DNA from: CAZSLO01 sp964608025
GTDB lineage: Bacteria > Chloroflexota > Dehalococcoidia > Lucifugimonadales > CAJWER01
Direction: 5' to 3'
DNA: 64,000 bases
Assembly (NCBI GenBank): GCA_964608025.1
Contig: CAZSLO010000022.1
Span: forward strand, 1 to 64,000
Part shown: positions 8,274-17,493 of the stretch, in pieces
How the letters are laid out: each line of letters begins with the position of its first letter
Position numbering within the stretch: the stretch's first letter is position 1
Position numbers and translations under genes: made by a program
Notes under the pieces: model-generated
Told to the model about the DNA's origin: nothing
The model's database searches: none
Seen by the model: the letters and a program-made list of their open reading frames with translations, nothing else

Positions 8274-8665
8274 AAAACGATCTTATTCCTTAAAGTTAAG
8301 AGCCATGCGGATTAGTGGGCATGCAAAACTACAAGCGCCCTTTTCGGGCGGGGAATTAATTGTAGCCGTGGAACACCTGCATGTCAACCTAATTCCCAAT
8401 CTGATTTACAGGCACTTCCGGATTGGTGCCAGAAGCCTATCCGAAGAAATATCTCAAGATACGTATGAGTTTATAAGGTAACAAAGGATTGACTTGTACA
8501 CAAAAAAGATCGATTAAATATTCGAGTCAGATATTTCATCAGCCACACGAACCCAGTTTCATATTTGCCTAAATGGTTAGTTGAAATTCGGGCATGTCTC
8601 CCTGTCCACACAAAAAAATCCCGCTCTAAATTCAGAAAACTGATTCGATCTTCCATTGATCATAT
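8274..8665. other. Intergenic region upstream of rpsL
   Basis: About 390 bases without a convincing gene. The part near rpsL holds the operon promoter and leader hairpin given separately. The rest, up to the esterase-fusion stop at 8666, is AT-rich with scattered short frames lacking ribosome-binding sites. I see no clear terminator for the gene at 8666. Confidence 0.6.
8359..8387 (-). promoter_or_regulatory. Promoter of the str-S10 operon
   Basis: On the minus strand TTGACA (8387-8382) and TACAAT (8364-8359) are separated by 17 bp, a near-perfect vegetative promoter. The predicted transcript starts near 8352 and has a leader of about 80 bases before rpsL. The leader opens with a hairpin: CGCCC (8336-8340) pairs with GGGCG (8346-8350) around a five-base loop. 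Confidence 0.75.
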
Positions 8666-10306
8666 CTAGACAACCCAAATACGCCGGCCTTGGGATGCTA
8701 TAGCACCAGTTCGTAGAACATGGGCATACATGGCTCCGCGCAGCGGCACATTAGTCACACGCACATCAAAACGACTTTCCCGGCCAGCCAAATATAACGT
8801 CCTTCTATTAAATGCTTGGCCTTCCAAAGCCACTAAGTAGGTGCGGCCTGTATCAATATCTATATTTGTTAGGCGTGTTCCAAAGGGTTTGTCCCAGGAG
8901 AATGTATACGTGAAACCAGAGGGCTGAATGACATATTCATGTCCTGCATCTTCTCGCAAATTATCTTCGACAATATTCACTATATCTCTACCGGACAAGT
9001 ACACTAAGGCCAAGTATTCCTCAAATGGCCTGCTACACTGGATTAAATCAACCTCGTCAACAGTTCCTTTAGGAATTGGCAATCCTCGGTAGTGTCTCCG
9101 GTTATAGATCGCTAAATCCGCACCAGTAGCAATCCTCATTGCATCGGAAATCCACCGTGCCATAGGTGAGTCTAGGCCTTCCATTACAAGACGATCAGCA
9201 GAACGTCCTATTGGTCTCGTACGATAATCAGTGATTGAGCGGGCCCGCCGCGGCGCTAGATTCCCGCCCCAACTATTCAATCCCTTTTCGAGCCAAATCT
9301 CCTGATGGGAATTTACTTCTCCTTCAAAAGTACGCTCACCATCAATTTCAACAATGACAAAACCGTGGCCTTTCTTGACCAAGTCATACGGGGAAACAGA
9401 GAAACAAGAGATATTATCGGTAGTCAATCCATAGACGCCATTTTTACTCATATCTACACTTAAAGTCCCAACTTTCCCTGGTATTTCAATCGCTTCAATC
9501 GAAGTGCAGTACGAACGTCCGTAAGTAGGCAAAAGCGCGCAGGACACATATTTATCGGGACGGACGACCCGTCGGTGCTTAACCAACCACGGGAATATCC
9601 GTTTGTAATACTCAGGTACGAAATCAGAATGGTATCTACCCTCTCTGATATCCAGTCGCGTAGGGTAATTTCGTTTTATCATCGCCTCGGCAACCAGCTT
9701 GCCCCCAACATGAAAATTCAGATCGTTTTCACCACCAATACACCAGAAGGGTAAATGCATTCCATTAACAGCAAGCCATGGAAAACTGTATGCGGCACCT
9801 ATAGGAGCTACCGCAGAGAACAAATTTGGGCGATGGAGAGCTATCTCAGACGCCCCTGTACCACCCATTGACAAGCCGGTAATTGATATCTTTTCCCAAT
9901 CAATACTATAGCTGTGTTTTAGTTGCTTAAGGGCCCGGAACACATCATTCTCGCCGATACCTCTGAATTCTGTGACTCCTCGACCGAATGGCGTCAGAAG
10001 GATCGCTCCATATTGTTCCGCAGCAAAGAGAGGAGATGCATTTTCCTCTGCACTGTAATGTTCGGATGTTTGTCCAGTAAATTCCTCTGACCAACCAGCT
10101 GAGGTCCCATGAAGATTAATTACAACAGGCCATTTACGCCTGCTATCGTACTTGGAAGGGATGTATAAAGCATAAGGCTGATAAGAATCGTCGATATCGG
10201 AATGATATGTGAGCCTAAGATCTTGTCCCGGAGGACGGTTAACAGAATTTCTTGTATCTCCCGGGTGAAGATCAATCTTATCAATCATTGTTTCGTGGGT
10301 ATTCAT
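8666..10306 (-). CDS. Alpha/beta-hydrolase (esterase-like) fused to a 5'-nucleotidase C-terminal domain
   Basis: Residues about 30-245 form an esterase/prolyl-oligopeptidase-type alpha/beta-hydrolase. INLHG begins at about residue 63, the nucleophile elbow GLSMGG is at 144-149 (Ser146), the likely acid is Asp195 in GGENDLNF, and the base is His226 in RYHSDF. After a linker, residues about 365-510 match the 5'-nucleotidase C-terminal (substrate-binding) domain: IGRSADRL, WISDAMRIATGADLAIYNRR, RPFEEYLALVYLSGRDIV and SGFTYTFSWDKPFGTRL. The metallophosphatase half that normally precedes that domain is absent. No signal peptide is evident. I infer an ester or peptide hydrolase that may recognise nucleotide-like substrates; the true substrate is unknown. 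The gene stands alone. Confidence 0.8.
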   Translation of the reverse strand: MNTHETMIDKIDLHPGDTRNSVNRPPGQDLRLTYHSDIDDSYQPYALYIPSKYDSRRKWPVVINLHGTSAGWSEEFTGQTSEHYSAEENASPLFAAEQYGAILLTPFGRGVTEFRGIGENDVFRALKQLKHSYSIDWEKISITGLSMGGTGASEIALHRPNLFSAVAPIGAAYSFPWLAVNGMHLPFWCIGGENDLNFHVGGKLVAEAMIKRNYPTRLDIREGRYHSDFVPEYYKRIFPWLVKHRRVVRPDKYVSCALLPTYGRSYCTSIEAIEIPGKVGTLSVDMSKNGVYGLTTDNISCFSVSPYDLVKKGHGFVIVEIDGERTFEGEVNSHQEIWLEKGLNSWGGNLAPRRARSITDYRTRPIGRSADRLVMEGLDSPMARWISDAMRIATGADLAIYNRRHYRGLPIPKGTVDEVDLIQCSRPFEEYLALVYLSGRDIVNIVEDNLREDAGHEYVIQPSGFTYTFSWDKPFGTRLTNIDIDTGRTYLVALEGQAFNRRTLYLAGRESRFDVRVTNVPLRGAMYAHVLRTGAIASQGRRIWVV

Positions 10307-10408
10307 CTAACGCAGTCGCTTTGATCGGAATTTATTGACTCCTAGCAAGTCCACGGGAATGATGGCAATATTCAAATACTATGCTTAAATTCCGGAACCA
10401 ATATTAGT

Positions 10409-11266
10409 TTAGTGGGGTTGGATAACCCAAAAAGGAGGGCCTGCTGGAACACTCGTCCTATCCAGCATAGCAATGAACATCCTGTACCCTAGCTCTTGTC
10501 GCCGCATCAGGTGTTTAAATACCTCTTGCTGATCAAGGGGCATTAGGTGTAGTTGTGTATTCAAAACATTGTTTGCATATTCCCAATCCCGCGCTAATAG
10601 ACTCTTGAGTCGTGATATTTCGCTATCAGGAATTTCTTTAATCCTGCGTACTGGCATTTCGATCGGGTTCGTTGACATCGTTATTCCAATCAACTGTGCT
10701 GACTGGCCTAAATGGATGCGTATAGTTACTGCGTGTTTTTCAGCTTCAAGAATCCTGCCCATACGAACTAGTCGAAAGGTTTCATTGCTCCTCAGCTTAG
10801 CAAGATGTGCATGCTGATGAGCCTTGCTACTATCAGATTTAGGTACCATCAATGACAAGTTCTCGGTACTCTTTTTAATCCAGTAAAGGGGTTCACCCGG
10901 GACACTGTGCGCGGCAGCTCTATCGGCACCTAGTACGATTCCATATAAACCTAGTGCGACGGCCAGTCCGGCTACAAGAGGACGTGTTATAGATGGTATT
11001 CCATCGAGTACCCAGCCGAAGAATCCTGATCCGCGTGATTTCCGAACTGATAGCGCTTCATTCAATCGCCGCAATCCATGAATTTTCGCATGGGGATTAG
11101 GTCGAGCTGATGCGGCATACATAGTAGCAGCAACAACCTTCAAAAGAGGTTCTAATTCTGCCTGATGCTCAGGATAGTCAGTAATACAAGCCATCACGGT
11201 TTCGCCAGAAGCTATACGCTCAACGCATTGGTCTACTATCTCAGCTAATCTTTCTTCTTGATTCAT
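10409..11266 (-). CDS. DUF5667 membrane protein, probable partner of the adjacent ECF sigma factor
   Basis: An N-terminal helical region of about 60 residues (VDQCVERIASGETVMACITD, EHQAELEPLL) is followed by one membrane helix (RPLVAGLAVALGLYGIVLGA). The DUF5667 pattern comes next: PGEPLYWIKKSTENLSLMVP, then long helices with many charged residues. DUF5667 proteins in Chloroflexi and Actinobacteria commonly sit beside ECF sigma factors, as here, so an anti-sigma or sensor role is likely but unproven. The frame is open to an ATG at 11305, which would overlap the sigma gene by 32 bp. The ATG at 11266 lies 7 bases after the sigma stop and fits the usual domain start better, so I prefer it. Confidence 0.8.
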   Translation of the reverse strand: MNQEERLAEIVDQCVERIASGETVMACITDYPEHQAELEPLLKVVAATMYAASARPNPHAKIHGLRRLNEALSVRKSRGSGFFGWVLDGIPSITRPLVAGLAVALGLYGIVLGADRAAAHSVPGEPLYWIKKSTENLSLMVPKSDSSKAHQHAHLAKLRSNETFRLVRMGRILEAEKHAVTIRIHLGQSAQLIGITMSTNPIEMPVRRIKEIPDSEISRLKSLLARDWEYANNVLNTQLHLMPLDQQEVFKHLMRRQELGYRMFIAMLDRTSVPAGPPFWVIQPH

Positions 11267-11273
11267 CTGATCA

Positions 11274-11882
11274 TTATCCAGTATTCGGTGTAACCGTTCC
11301 TGCATCCTTTTTAGGAGATATATCTAATACAGATCTGAGCTTCTTGATCCCGGCATGTTGCAAGGCTTTCACCGCATTTTCTTTCTTACCTACAGCTTCA
11401 GCGGTTTCCTTCACAGATAGTCCAGCAGCAAAACGCAGAGACATTACCTCCTGCTGTAGATCAGTAAGGCCGCCCATGGCACTATAAACTTCTGCAGCGG
11501 ACTTACCGATATCAATCTGGTCGTCGATTTCCGCAAGCGAACTCCCAGCGACAGTGGATGCCTCTTCTAGCGGGACAATTTTACGACGAGACTTCTTTCG
11601 AAAGTAATCAACAATCAAGTTGTGGGCAATCCGGAATAACCATGAAGAAAACGGGTAGCCCTGAAATTTAAAGGAGCCAATAGATTCCAGCATACGTAGA
11701 AAGACTTCAGTCGTTATATCCTCGGCTTCATTCCGATCACCTGTCTTGAACATCACGTAACGAAAGATCCTGTCATAGAAGTGTTCATATAGCTGGCCAA
11801 AAGCGTATTCTTCCCCGGCCTGAGCCTTATAAACAAAGTGATCCACCAATTTTTTTTGGGCGTGTTTGGTTTCGCCCTGCAT
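11274..11882 (-). CDS. ECF-type RNA polymerase sigma factor
   Basis: A sigma-70 family group 4 factor. Region 2 is clear (FGQLYEHFYDRIFRYVMFKT, EAEDITTEVFLRML, SFKFQGYPFSSWLFRIAHNL, DYFRKKSRRK). Region 4 has LTDLQQEVMSLRFAAGLSVK and ETAEAVGKKENAVKALQHAG. A longer start exists at 11942, but the ATG at 11882 has AAGGA six to seven bases upstream and gives a normal N-terminus (202 residues), so I use it. A TATACT box at 11953-11948 could serve as a -10. It probably forms one transcript with the DUF5667 gene downstream. Confidence 0.88.
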   Translation of the reverse strand: MQGETKHAQKKLVDHFVYKAQAGEEYAFGQLYEHFYDRIFRYVMFKTGDRNEAEDITTEVFLRMLESIGSFKFQGYPFSSWLFRIAHNLIVDYFRKKSRRKIVPLEEASTVAGSSLAEIDDQIDIGKSAAEVYSAMGGLTDLQQEVMSLRFAAGLSVKETAEAVGKKENAVKALQHAGIKKLRSVLDISPKKDAGTVTPNTG

Positions 11883-11947
11883 TAACGATTCCTTTATTAG
11901 TAGGGCTGGATTCAGTCCCAAATTGCCGGTCGGCATGTCCATGCTAC

Positions 11948-11953
11948 AGTATA
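11948..11953 (-). promoter_or_regulatory. Possible -10 box of the ECF sigma operon
   Basis: Minus-strand TATACT (11953-11948), about 65 bases upstream of the preferred sigma start (11882). It is so close to the alternative ATG at 11942 that this ATG would be leaderless. The -35 is poor. ECF genes are often autoregulated, but an ECF-type AAC/CGT promoter is not evident. Confidence 0.3.
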
Positions 11954-11994
11954 CAACGCGTCAGGATAATATCCGTTAGGTACACAACTACGAA

Positions 11995-12654
11995 ATGTCC
12001 TCTGCCAAATTTATGCCTTTCGCCATTCGGTCAATGTCCACTAACGACATTCCTCAAGCTGTGGAGATCGAGAAACAGGTATTCCCAGCCATTTTCCCTC
12101 CTACGACCTTTCGGCTTGAGCTTGGGAAAACCAACTCGAGTTATCTAGTAGCATTTTCGATTAAGTCGGCAGCAAATCACCTAGCGCCTACGGGTGTTGG
12201 TGGAAGCTTTACAAAAAATATCTCTGGAATACGGAGTTTGCCCAGAAAAATAAAGGAGGGGTTTCGAAAAGAGAAAGAACTTGTTGCAGGGTTTCTTGGT
12301 ATTTGGTACGTGGTGGATGAGGCACACATCATGTCCATTGGAGTACGGGCAGCATTACGCAGGCGTGGCATAGGCGAACTTTTACTACTATCCGCCATCA
12401 AGCAAGCGATGTCCAAAAATGCATCGGAGGCTACTCTTGAAGTGCGAACTTCAAATACCGGCGCCATTAATCTATATGAAAAGTATGGTTTCACGGGGCG
12501 CGGTATTCGAAAAGCCTACTATGCTGATAATCAAGAGGATGCGATTATAATGACGACCGACTCGATCCAGCATCCCGATTATAGAAAACGTTTCGTGGCA
12601 CTCGAGCATTCCCATCAAGACCGCTGGGGTACCTCGAGGCTGACCTTTTTGTAG
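11995..12654 (+). CDS. GNAT-family N-acetyltransferase (RimI-like)
   Basis: Residues about 10-190 match the ribosomal-protein-alanine N-acetyltransferase (RimI) type. It begins IRSMSTNDIPQAVEIEKQVF, and the acetyl-CoA motif VRAALRRRGIGELLL lies near residues 118-132, followed by LEVRTSNTGAINLYEKYGFT. The family is usually about 150 residues; this has 219 because of an insert of about 40 residues (near 60-100, basic) and a C-terminal extension. tsaB and tsaD, common RimI neighbours, are not nearby. It is divergent from the ECF sigma gene with 52 bp between the 11942 and 11995 codons. There is no ribosome-binding site before the ATG. Confidence 0.82.
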   Translation: MSSAKFMPFAIRSMSTNDIPQAVEIEKQVFPAIFPPTTFRLELGKTNSSYLVAFSIKSAANHLAPTGVGGSFTKNISGIRSLPRKIKEGFRKEKELVAGFLGIWYVVDEAHIMSIGVRAALRRRGIGELLLLSAIKQAMSKNASEATLEVRTSNTGAINLYEKYGFTGRGIRKAYYADNQEDAIIMTTDSIQHPDYRKRFVALEHSHQDRWGTSRLTFL

Positions 12655-12957
12655 CATACCTTCGTCCGCTGAAATCTTGACCCTTCTCTTTTCCTATATG
12701 CTATTCCGGGTGCAGACCCTACAATATGCACTATTTGGTAACCATGTACTGTTACACTCGATAAAACCTGTCTTATCGAACATTTATTTCAAGCTCTGCG
12801 CCGATTAAATCCAAGAGACGTCTCCGGGACATCCAAACGCTGGCCCAAGTAAACCTTGACGATTAGAACAACCAGGAAAGACAATCGAACTGAAGATGAT
12901 ACTAGGAGATAACCTCACATCATCTGGACAATAGGAAATGTCCTTATTGATCCTCTC
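12655..12957. other. Intergenic region upstream of the potassium transporter
   Basis: About 300 bases, AT-rich, with no supported gene. It contains an inverted repeat TCGATAA (12758-12764) / TTATCGA (12773-12779) with an eight-base spacer, which could be an operator or a small hairpin for the downstream trk gene. If the transporter starts later, near 13081, the region is longer. Confidence 0.4.
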
Positions 12958-14397
12958 ATGAACATTACCCCCACGAAATGGTCCAAAAAGCCGGCGGACA
13001 AGGTCATCAGGCATCCCCGCATGGATAGTATGAACCCCATCCATATAGAGCTTCCGAACCAACGTGCCAAGTCACCAGCGATGGACCCCAAATTACTAGT
13101 TATATACGCCTTTGGATTACTAATCGGTTTGGGTACCGTGATGCTCACTCTCCCATTCTCGCACCACGGAACAGGTTTCGTGCCCATAGTTGATGCATTG
13201 TTTACAGCAACTTCCGCAGCCACTGTGACAGGACTGGTCACTGTAGAAACCTCAACTTTCTGGAGCCTACCTGGCCAGTTGACTATCTTGGTAATGATGT
13301 TCATGGGAGGCCTTGGCATCATGACAATCGCGACTGCTTTTTTGGTATTCGCTAGACAACGAATCTCTCTTTCCCAACGATTAGTGATGAGAGAGACTAT
13401 TGGCACAGATATTTTCACTGATATCACAACCATTACTGTTCGAATCGTTACATGGGCCGTAGCTCTACAGTTGGCTGGATTCATAATATTGTTATTAAGA
13501 TTCCTATTCTTATACCCTCCTCAAGAGGCAATCTGGCATGCATTATTCCAAGCAGTTTCAGGATTTAACAACGCAGGTTTTACATCTATCAAGGAAAGCC
13601 AGAGTCTGTCAGCGTTTCGTTCAGACGGATTTGTGCTAGGGACCCTTGCAATACTGATTATACTAGGCAGCCTGAGTTACTGGGTGATCGCTGATATCGT
13701 AAACAAGCAAAAACTCTCTAGGTTAACCTTGAATAGTAAGTTAGTACTGGTAACCACGGGAGCCCTGCTTATCATTGGGGCCACCTTCTTCTACCTATCG
13801 GAATCACGGAACGATGCGATACTGGAAGACGCCTCTCATGTCGATAGAGTCTTAGCTTCCGTGTTTCACTCTGTAAATAGAACTTCGGGATTTACGACAA
13901 TTGATTTCGGCCAAACTACTGACCAGACCAATTTTTTCTACACAGCCTTGATGTTCATTGGAGGAGCATCTGCATCAGTTGCAGGTGGCATCAAAGTTAA
14001 TACTTTCGCACTTATAATCATTTCTATAGTTGCAGCGTTAAAAGGAAGCCAGGACACAACTGCGTTTCAAAGACGAATTCCACCCCACCAAATCCAGTGG
14101 GCCTTCACTATGGTAATTATTGCCTTGGTAGGAATATCTGCACTTGCGGTCTCACTGTCGTTTATTGAACACGGATATCCATTTCTTGATTTATTATTCG
14201 AGGCTGTATCGGCAATTGGGACCGTAGGATTCAGTACTGGAATTACTGGAGATCTATCCGCTATGGGAAAAATATTGCTCACAATAGGTATGTTTATAGG
14301 CAGGGTGGGCCCTCCTATGATCATCATAGCTGCCTTATCTGGGCAAGAAGAGAAAAGCCGATATCATTATGCTAACGAAACAATCCTGGTGAGCTAG
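12958..14397 (+). CDS. TrkH/KtrB-family potassium uptake channel subunit
   Basis: The integral-membrane potassium-translocating subunit of Trk/Ktr systems. Four pore repeats are visible, each with the filter glycine: SAATVTGLVTV, FNNAGFTS, VNRTSGFTT and IGTVGFSTGI. It has many hydrophobic helices and ends with GRVGPPMIIIAAL, as KtrB does. At 479 residues it is slightly long because of about 40 N-terminal residues before the first helix. Met41 (13078) is a plausible alternative start and I cannot decide from the ribosome-binding site. No TrkA/KtrA regulatory subunit is adjacent, so its partner is elsewhere or absent. Confidence 0.88.
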   Translation: MNITPTKWSKKPADKVIRHPRMDSMNPIHIELPNQRAKSPAMDPKLLVIYAFGLLIGLGTVMLTLPFSHHGTGFVPIVDALFTATSAATVTGLVTVETSTFWSLPGQLTILVMMFMGGLGIMTIATAFLVFARQRISLSQRLVMRETIGTDIFTDITTITVRIVTWAVALQLAGFIILLLRFLFLYPPQEAIWHALFQAVSGFNNAGFTSIKESQSLSAFRSDGFVLGTLAILIILGSLSYWVIADIVNKQKLSRLTLNSKLVLVTTGALLIIGATFFYLSESRNDAILEDASHVDRVLASVFHSVNRTSGFTTIDFGQTTDQTNFFYTALMFIGGASASVAGGIKVNTFALIIISIVAALKGSQDTTAFQRRIPPHQIQWAFTMVIIALVGISALAVSLSFIEHGYPFLDLLFEAVSAIGTVGFSTGITGDLSAMGKILLTIGMFIGRVGPPMIIIAALSGQEEKSRYHYANETILVS

Positions 14398-14590
14398 CTA
14401 ACACATATATCAAATCTTTGCTCCCAGATAAATCAGGCCACAACTTCGAGACCAATGACCATCCTTCATCGAGTAGCAAATGAGCTTGAGAATTCGAAGA
14501 CCAATAACCTAAAGCGAAGCTATGGGAGTTTCTACCATTATGTGATGAATGTTGCACAACACTAGGACGATCTAGCCCTAGAATCTTCAA

Positions 14591-16606
14591 CTATTCATCT
14601 TGGGAAATAATGTTACTGGTTGTAGGAAATCGACCCCACATCCATTCTATTCCTTCGTTACGAGGAGTCTTAACTACGGGACGTGACTTCAGGACATGAT
14701 TAACATATCGAATTATGTCAATGGCGCATACGTTGCAATAACCATACGATTCGACAAGCCGACCCGCAATAGATTGAAGACGTTGAGCCCATTCCACACG
14801 CTGCCTTGCAAAACGTGGACGCGTTAATCCCTTGTTCAAATCGTTTCTCGAGGTAAACAGGCGAGCCTCTATAGCAGCTTTAAGCCTTGCTTCAGAATCG
14901 TATTGAAAAGAATGTCCCTTGCTTTTCCAAGCTTCCACATAGTTCGAAATCTCGCTCCTGAAATCAGTCTTGTTACGCTCCGTTACTCCTATCACGCGTT
15001 CAATTTCCCGCATGTCACGCTCTCTCTCTGAGTCAGCACGAGTGCGCTTGTAATTATCATCTCCCAAGTCAACTAAAAATGTGTTTATATTAGTAAGATA
15101 GCTTGTGAGAAGTTCCTTGGCCTTATCCTCAAAAGCCTCCTCATAAGCCATTTGTACATCGCGTACAGCCTGCTCGTTGTATTCTTTGATCGTATCAGTT
15201 ACAAGCCCGACCTTGGACGCAACGTCAACTTGGTCATAACTTACGTTCTCGTCTAAACCTTCCCATAAACTCCCCAGGGCGCCCAAGGGAGTTATGCATC
15301 GAATATTAGGTTCGCTTGCCACAGCTCCGACCCGATTCATCACATATCGAGGCGATATACCGGACATCCCTTCTCTGACATGATGACGTTGCATCTCACG
15401 CAAATCTTGTTTTGAGTAGTGCGGGACCATTTGGCCATCATATAGCCGTAATTTATCTAAAAGGCTCAGGCCCTGCCGATCAGGTTCCTCTAAACGAGAC
15501 AAGATTGCGAAAATACTAGCAGATTTCATGGTCAAGGGAGCAATGTGGACAGTCTCCTCCATTCTACTGTTCCGCAACATTTTCTGGTATATCTTGACTT
15601 CTTCCGTAACCTTGAGATTGTAAGGAATTTGGATAGAGATTATCCGGTCTTTAAGGGCTTCGGACTGTTCATCACCGGCGAATTCATCAAAGTCACCTTC
15701 GTTGGAGTGCCCAAGAATAGCCTCATCGGCGTAGACAGAACCGAATTTCTCCATCTTGATCAACTGCTCTTGCGCTAGACTAAGTAGCGTCGTCAAAAGA
15801 TGGCTATCTGCCTTAAACATCTCAACGAATTCAACTAATCCCCTATTGGCTACGTTCAACTCGCCGTCCAGTCGAAATGCCTTACCAGCTACTTCCAATC
15901 GATCCCCTTCAAGCCGGCTCGTATCGACACTTCCTACTAATAGAGAAGAATCTGAAGGATTCGGGTTATTAGCCATGAAGTAACCAATGCCGACTGCCTC
16001 TTGTTCAGAAAAAACGACCCGGTGTACAGGAACGTCAGCGATTTTGCTCTTGTATTCGCTCCTCACCATGTATCTACATCTAGGGCAGAGATCTCCCTCG
16101 ATATATAGGCCGTACTGTTCATTTAGAGATTTGCGAATCCTAGGAGGTATCAGGTGGAGTGGCTCCTCCTGCATCGGACATCCCTTAATTGCATAGACAG
16201 CGCCTTCTTTGGTACGAGTGTAGTCTTCAAGAGCACGCTTAAATAAGTCGACCACAGTGGATTTCCCACTTGCGGGAGGACCAAGTAACAGAAGGATTCG
16301 TTTCCGGACTTCAAATCTTTGTGCAGAAGCAGCAAAGTACTGGACGATACGGTCTAGTGGACCCTCTAGACCAAACATCTCTCCATCGAAAAGCCGGTAG
16401 ATCCTATCCCCATCGGGAGTTGTGTCCGCGCCCTTGTCCATAACTGCATCATAGACAAGGGCATGGGATAGCCGAGAGTTGGTAGGGTTTTGGGTTACCA
16501 TCCGCAGGTAATCCGCAAACGTTCCCTCCCAACCATATTTGGTGGCTTCGCGTTCCGCCTCGGAGAGGATCGACTCTATTGTTGACTTGTTATTAGCCAT
16601 ACTCAT
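14591..16606 (-). CDS. prkA: PrkA-family serine protein kinase (P-loop ATPase)
   Basis: PrkA proteins are AAA-type ATPases with a kinase-like C-terminal part, used in stress, starvation or sporulation responses. The Walker A GPPASGKST is at residues 109-117. Also visible are a four-cysteine-like element (GCPMQEEP, CPRCRYMV), NRGLVEFVEMFKADSHLLT, and the C-terminal part with KLRLYDGQMVPHYSKQDL and ISPRYVMNR. The 671 residues agree with the family. PrkA is usually followed by a VWA-domain protein (YeaH/YhbH) and a SpoVR protein; neither is here, so it is an orphan copy at this locus. Confidence 0.9.
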   Translation of the reverse strand: MSMANNKSTIESILSEAEREATKYGWEGTFADYLRMVTQNPTNSRLSHALVYDAVMDKGADTTPDGDRIYRLFDGEMFGLEGPLDRIVQYFAASAQRFEVRKRILLLLGPPASGKSTVVDLFKRALEDYTRTKEGAVYAIKGCPMQEEPLHLIPPRIRKSLNEQYGLYIEGDLCPRCRYMVRSEYKSKIADVPVHRVVFSEQEAVGIGYFMANNPNPSDSSLLVGSVDTSRLEGDRLEVAGKAFRLDGELNVANRGLVEFVEMFKADSHLLTTLLSLAQEQLIKMEKFGSVYADEAILGHSNEGDFDEFAGDEQSEALKDRIISIQIPYNLKVTEEVKIYQKMLRNSRMEETVHIAPLTMKSASIFAILSRLEEPDRQGLSLLDKLRLYDGQMVPHYSKQDLREMQRHHVREGMSGISPRYVMNRVGAVASEPNIRCITPLGALGSLWEGLDENVSYDQVDVASKVGLVTDTIKEYNEQAVRDVQMAYEEAFEDKAKELLTSYLTNINTFLVDLGDDNYKRTRADSERERDMREIERVIGVTERNKTDFRSEISNYVEAWKSKGHSFQYDSEARLKAAIEARLFTSRNDLNKGLTRPRFARQRVEWAQRLQSIAGRLVESYGYCNVCAIDIIRYVNHVLKSRPVVKTPRNEGIEWMWGRFPTTSNIISQDE

Positions 16607-16735
16607 CGCACTTGTCTACTTGTGAGAGCGTATAGTTCGCTCCTTCTGTATCCAACTTATTCCCTTAGAATCCAGGCAACGGGGACAAAATTCTATGGCC
16701 CTAATTATGTGGTTTCAAAACTGTGCCGGTTCTGA

Positions 16736-17299
16736 TTAAGCAATCGCCGTAGCAACCACGCCCAGTCCAATGAGACTGATAACGATGCTACCGAGGAGTG
16801 TAAACCACCCCGACACCAACCTTAGAAGCTGGAACTGGAATCCAAGGTAGAAGAATGTGATAGTTGATATGACCGTGAGCACTAGAGGTACAGCCGACAT
16901 AGAAAGCCACAGACCCTCACTATAGTCTGAGAATTCACCGCCCGGGCTCATGGATATTGCAAAGTAAAGGAAAACGATCACTGAAGCAACAGCTAAGAAT
17001 GAACTGTAGAAACCTATGGCACGGTCTTCAAATTCCCAAATCCCAGTGGCTCCGACGCCGACGGCATAGACTGCCCACAAAACCACGAGCGCAGTCAATG
17101 CATTCGTCAAGCTATCCGCTCCACCTTCAACAAGCACGGTCGGCTCAATCGTGGCTCCAAACATGATTGTCCCAAGCGACAGCAAGCCGAGTCCTGCCGT
17201 AAATATCCCCATCGTGCGGCCCTCGGAATATAGTCCGAGAATACTCCACGCTTGCGAATATAGAGCCGCACCGATCAGTACGAAAAAAATGCCTTCCAT
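16736..17299 (-). CDS. Six-helix integral membrane protein of unknown function
   Basis: 187 residues, almost entirely six hydrophobic segments: about 3-22, 30-50, 66-87, 92-112, 130-152 and 158-186. An acidic/aromatic linker (GIWEFEDRAIGFYSSF) follows helix 3. The overall plan (six helices, short loops, a charged element after helix 3) loosely recalls the AmiS/UreI channel family, but I see no diagnostic motif and do not assign it. A ribosome-binding site AGGA precedes the ATG. It lies alone between prkA and the E2 gene. Confidence 0.6.
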   Translation of the reverse strand: MEGIFFVLIGAALYSQAWSILGLYSEGRTMGIFTAGLGLLSLGTIMFGATIEPTVLVEGGADSLTNALTALVVLWAVYAVGVGATGIWEFEDRAIGFYSSFLAVASVIVFLYFAISMSPGGEFSDYSEGLWLSMSAVPLVLTVISTITFFYLGFQFQLLRLVSGWFTLLGSIVISLIGLGVVATAIA

Positions 17300-17493
17300 A
17301 AGATCCTCCCAATTAGTATCCTAGGTTGATTCGACGGACAATCGTCCCTACCTGAGCCATGATCCAAACATGTCGCAATTTCTTAGTTTACTCTTTGTCT
17401 CATTTACTAATCTCACATACCCACAAGTCGATTGTCTAGGTAAAGCTGTTTCATGATTTTGAAATTCCTATAAGCAATTGAGAATTCACCGGG

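Noticed and set aside
8471..8656. A 61-codon minus-strand frame between rpsL and the esterase fusion
   Set aside because: No ribosome-binding site, no motif, and composition like intergenic DNA.
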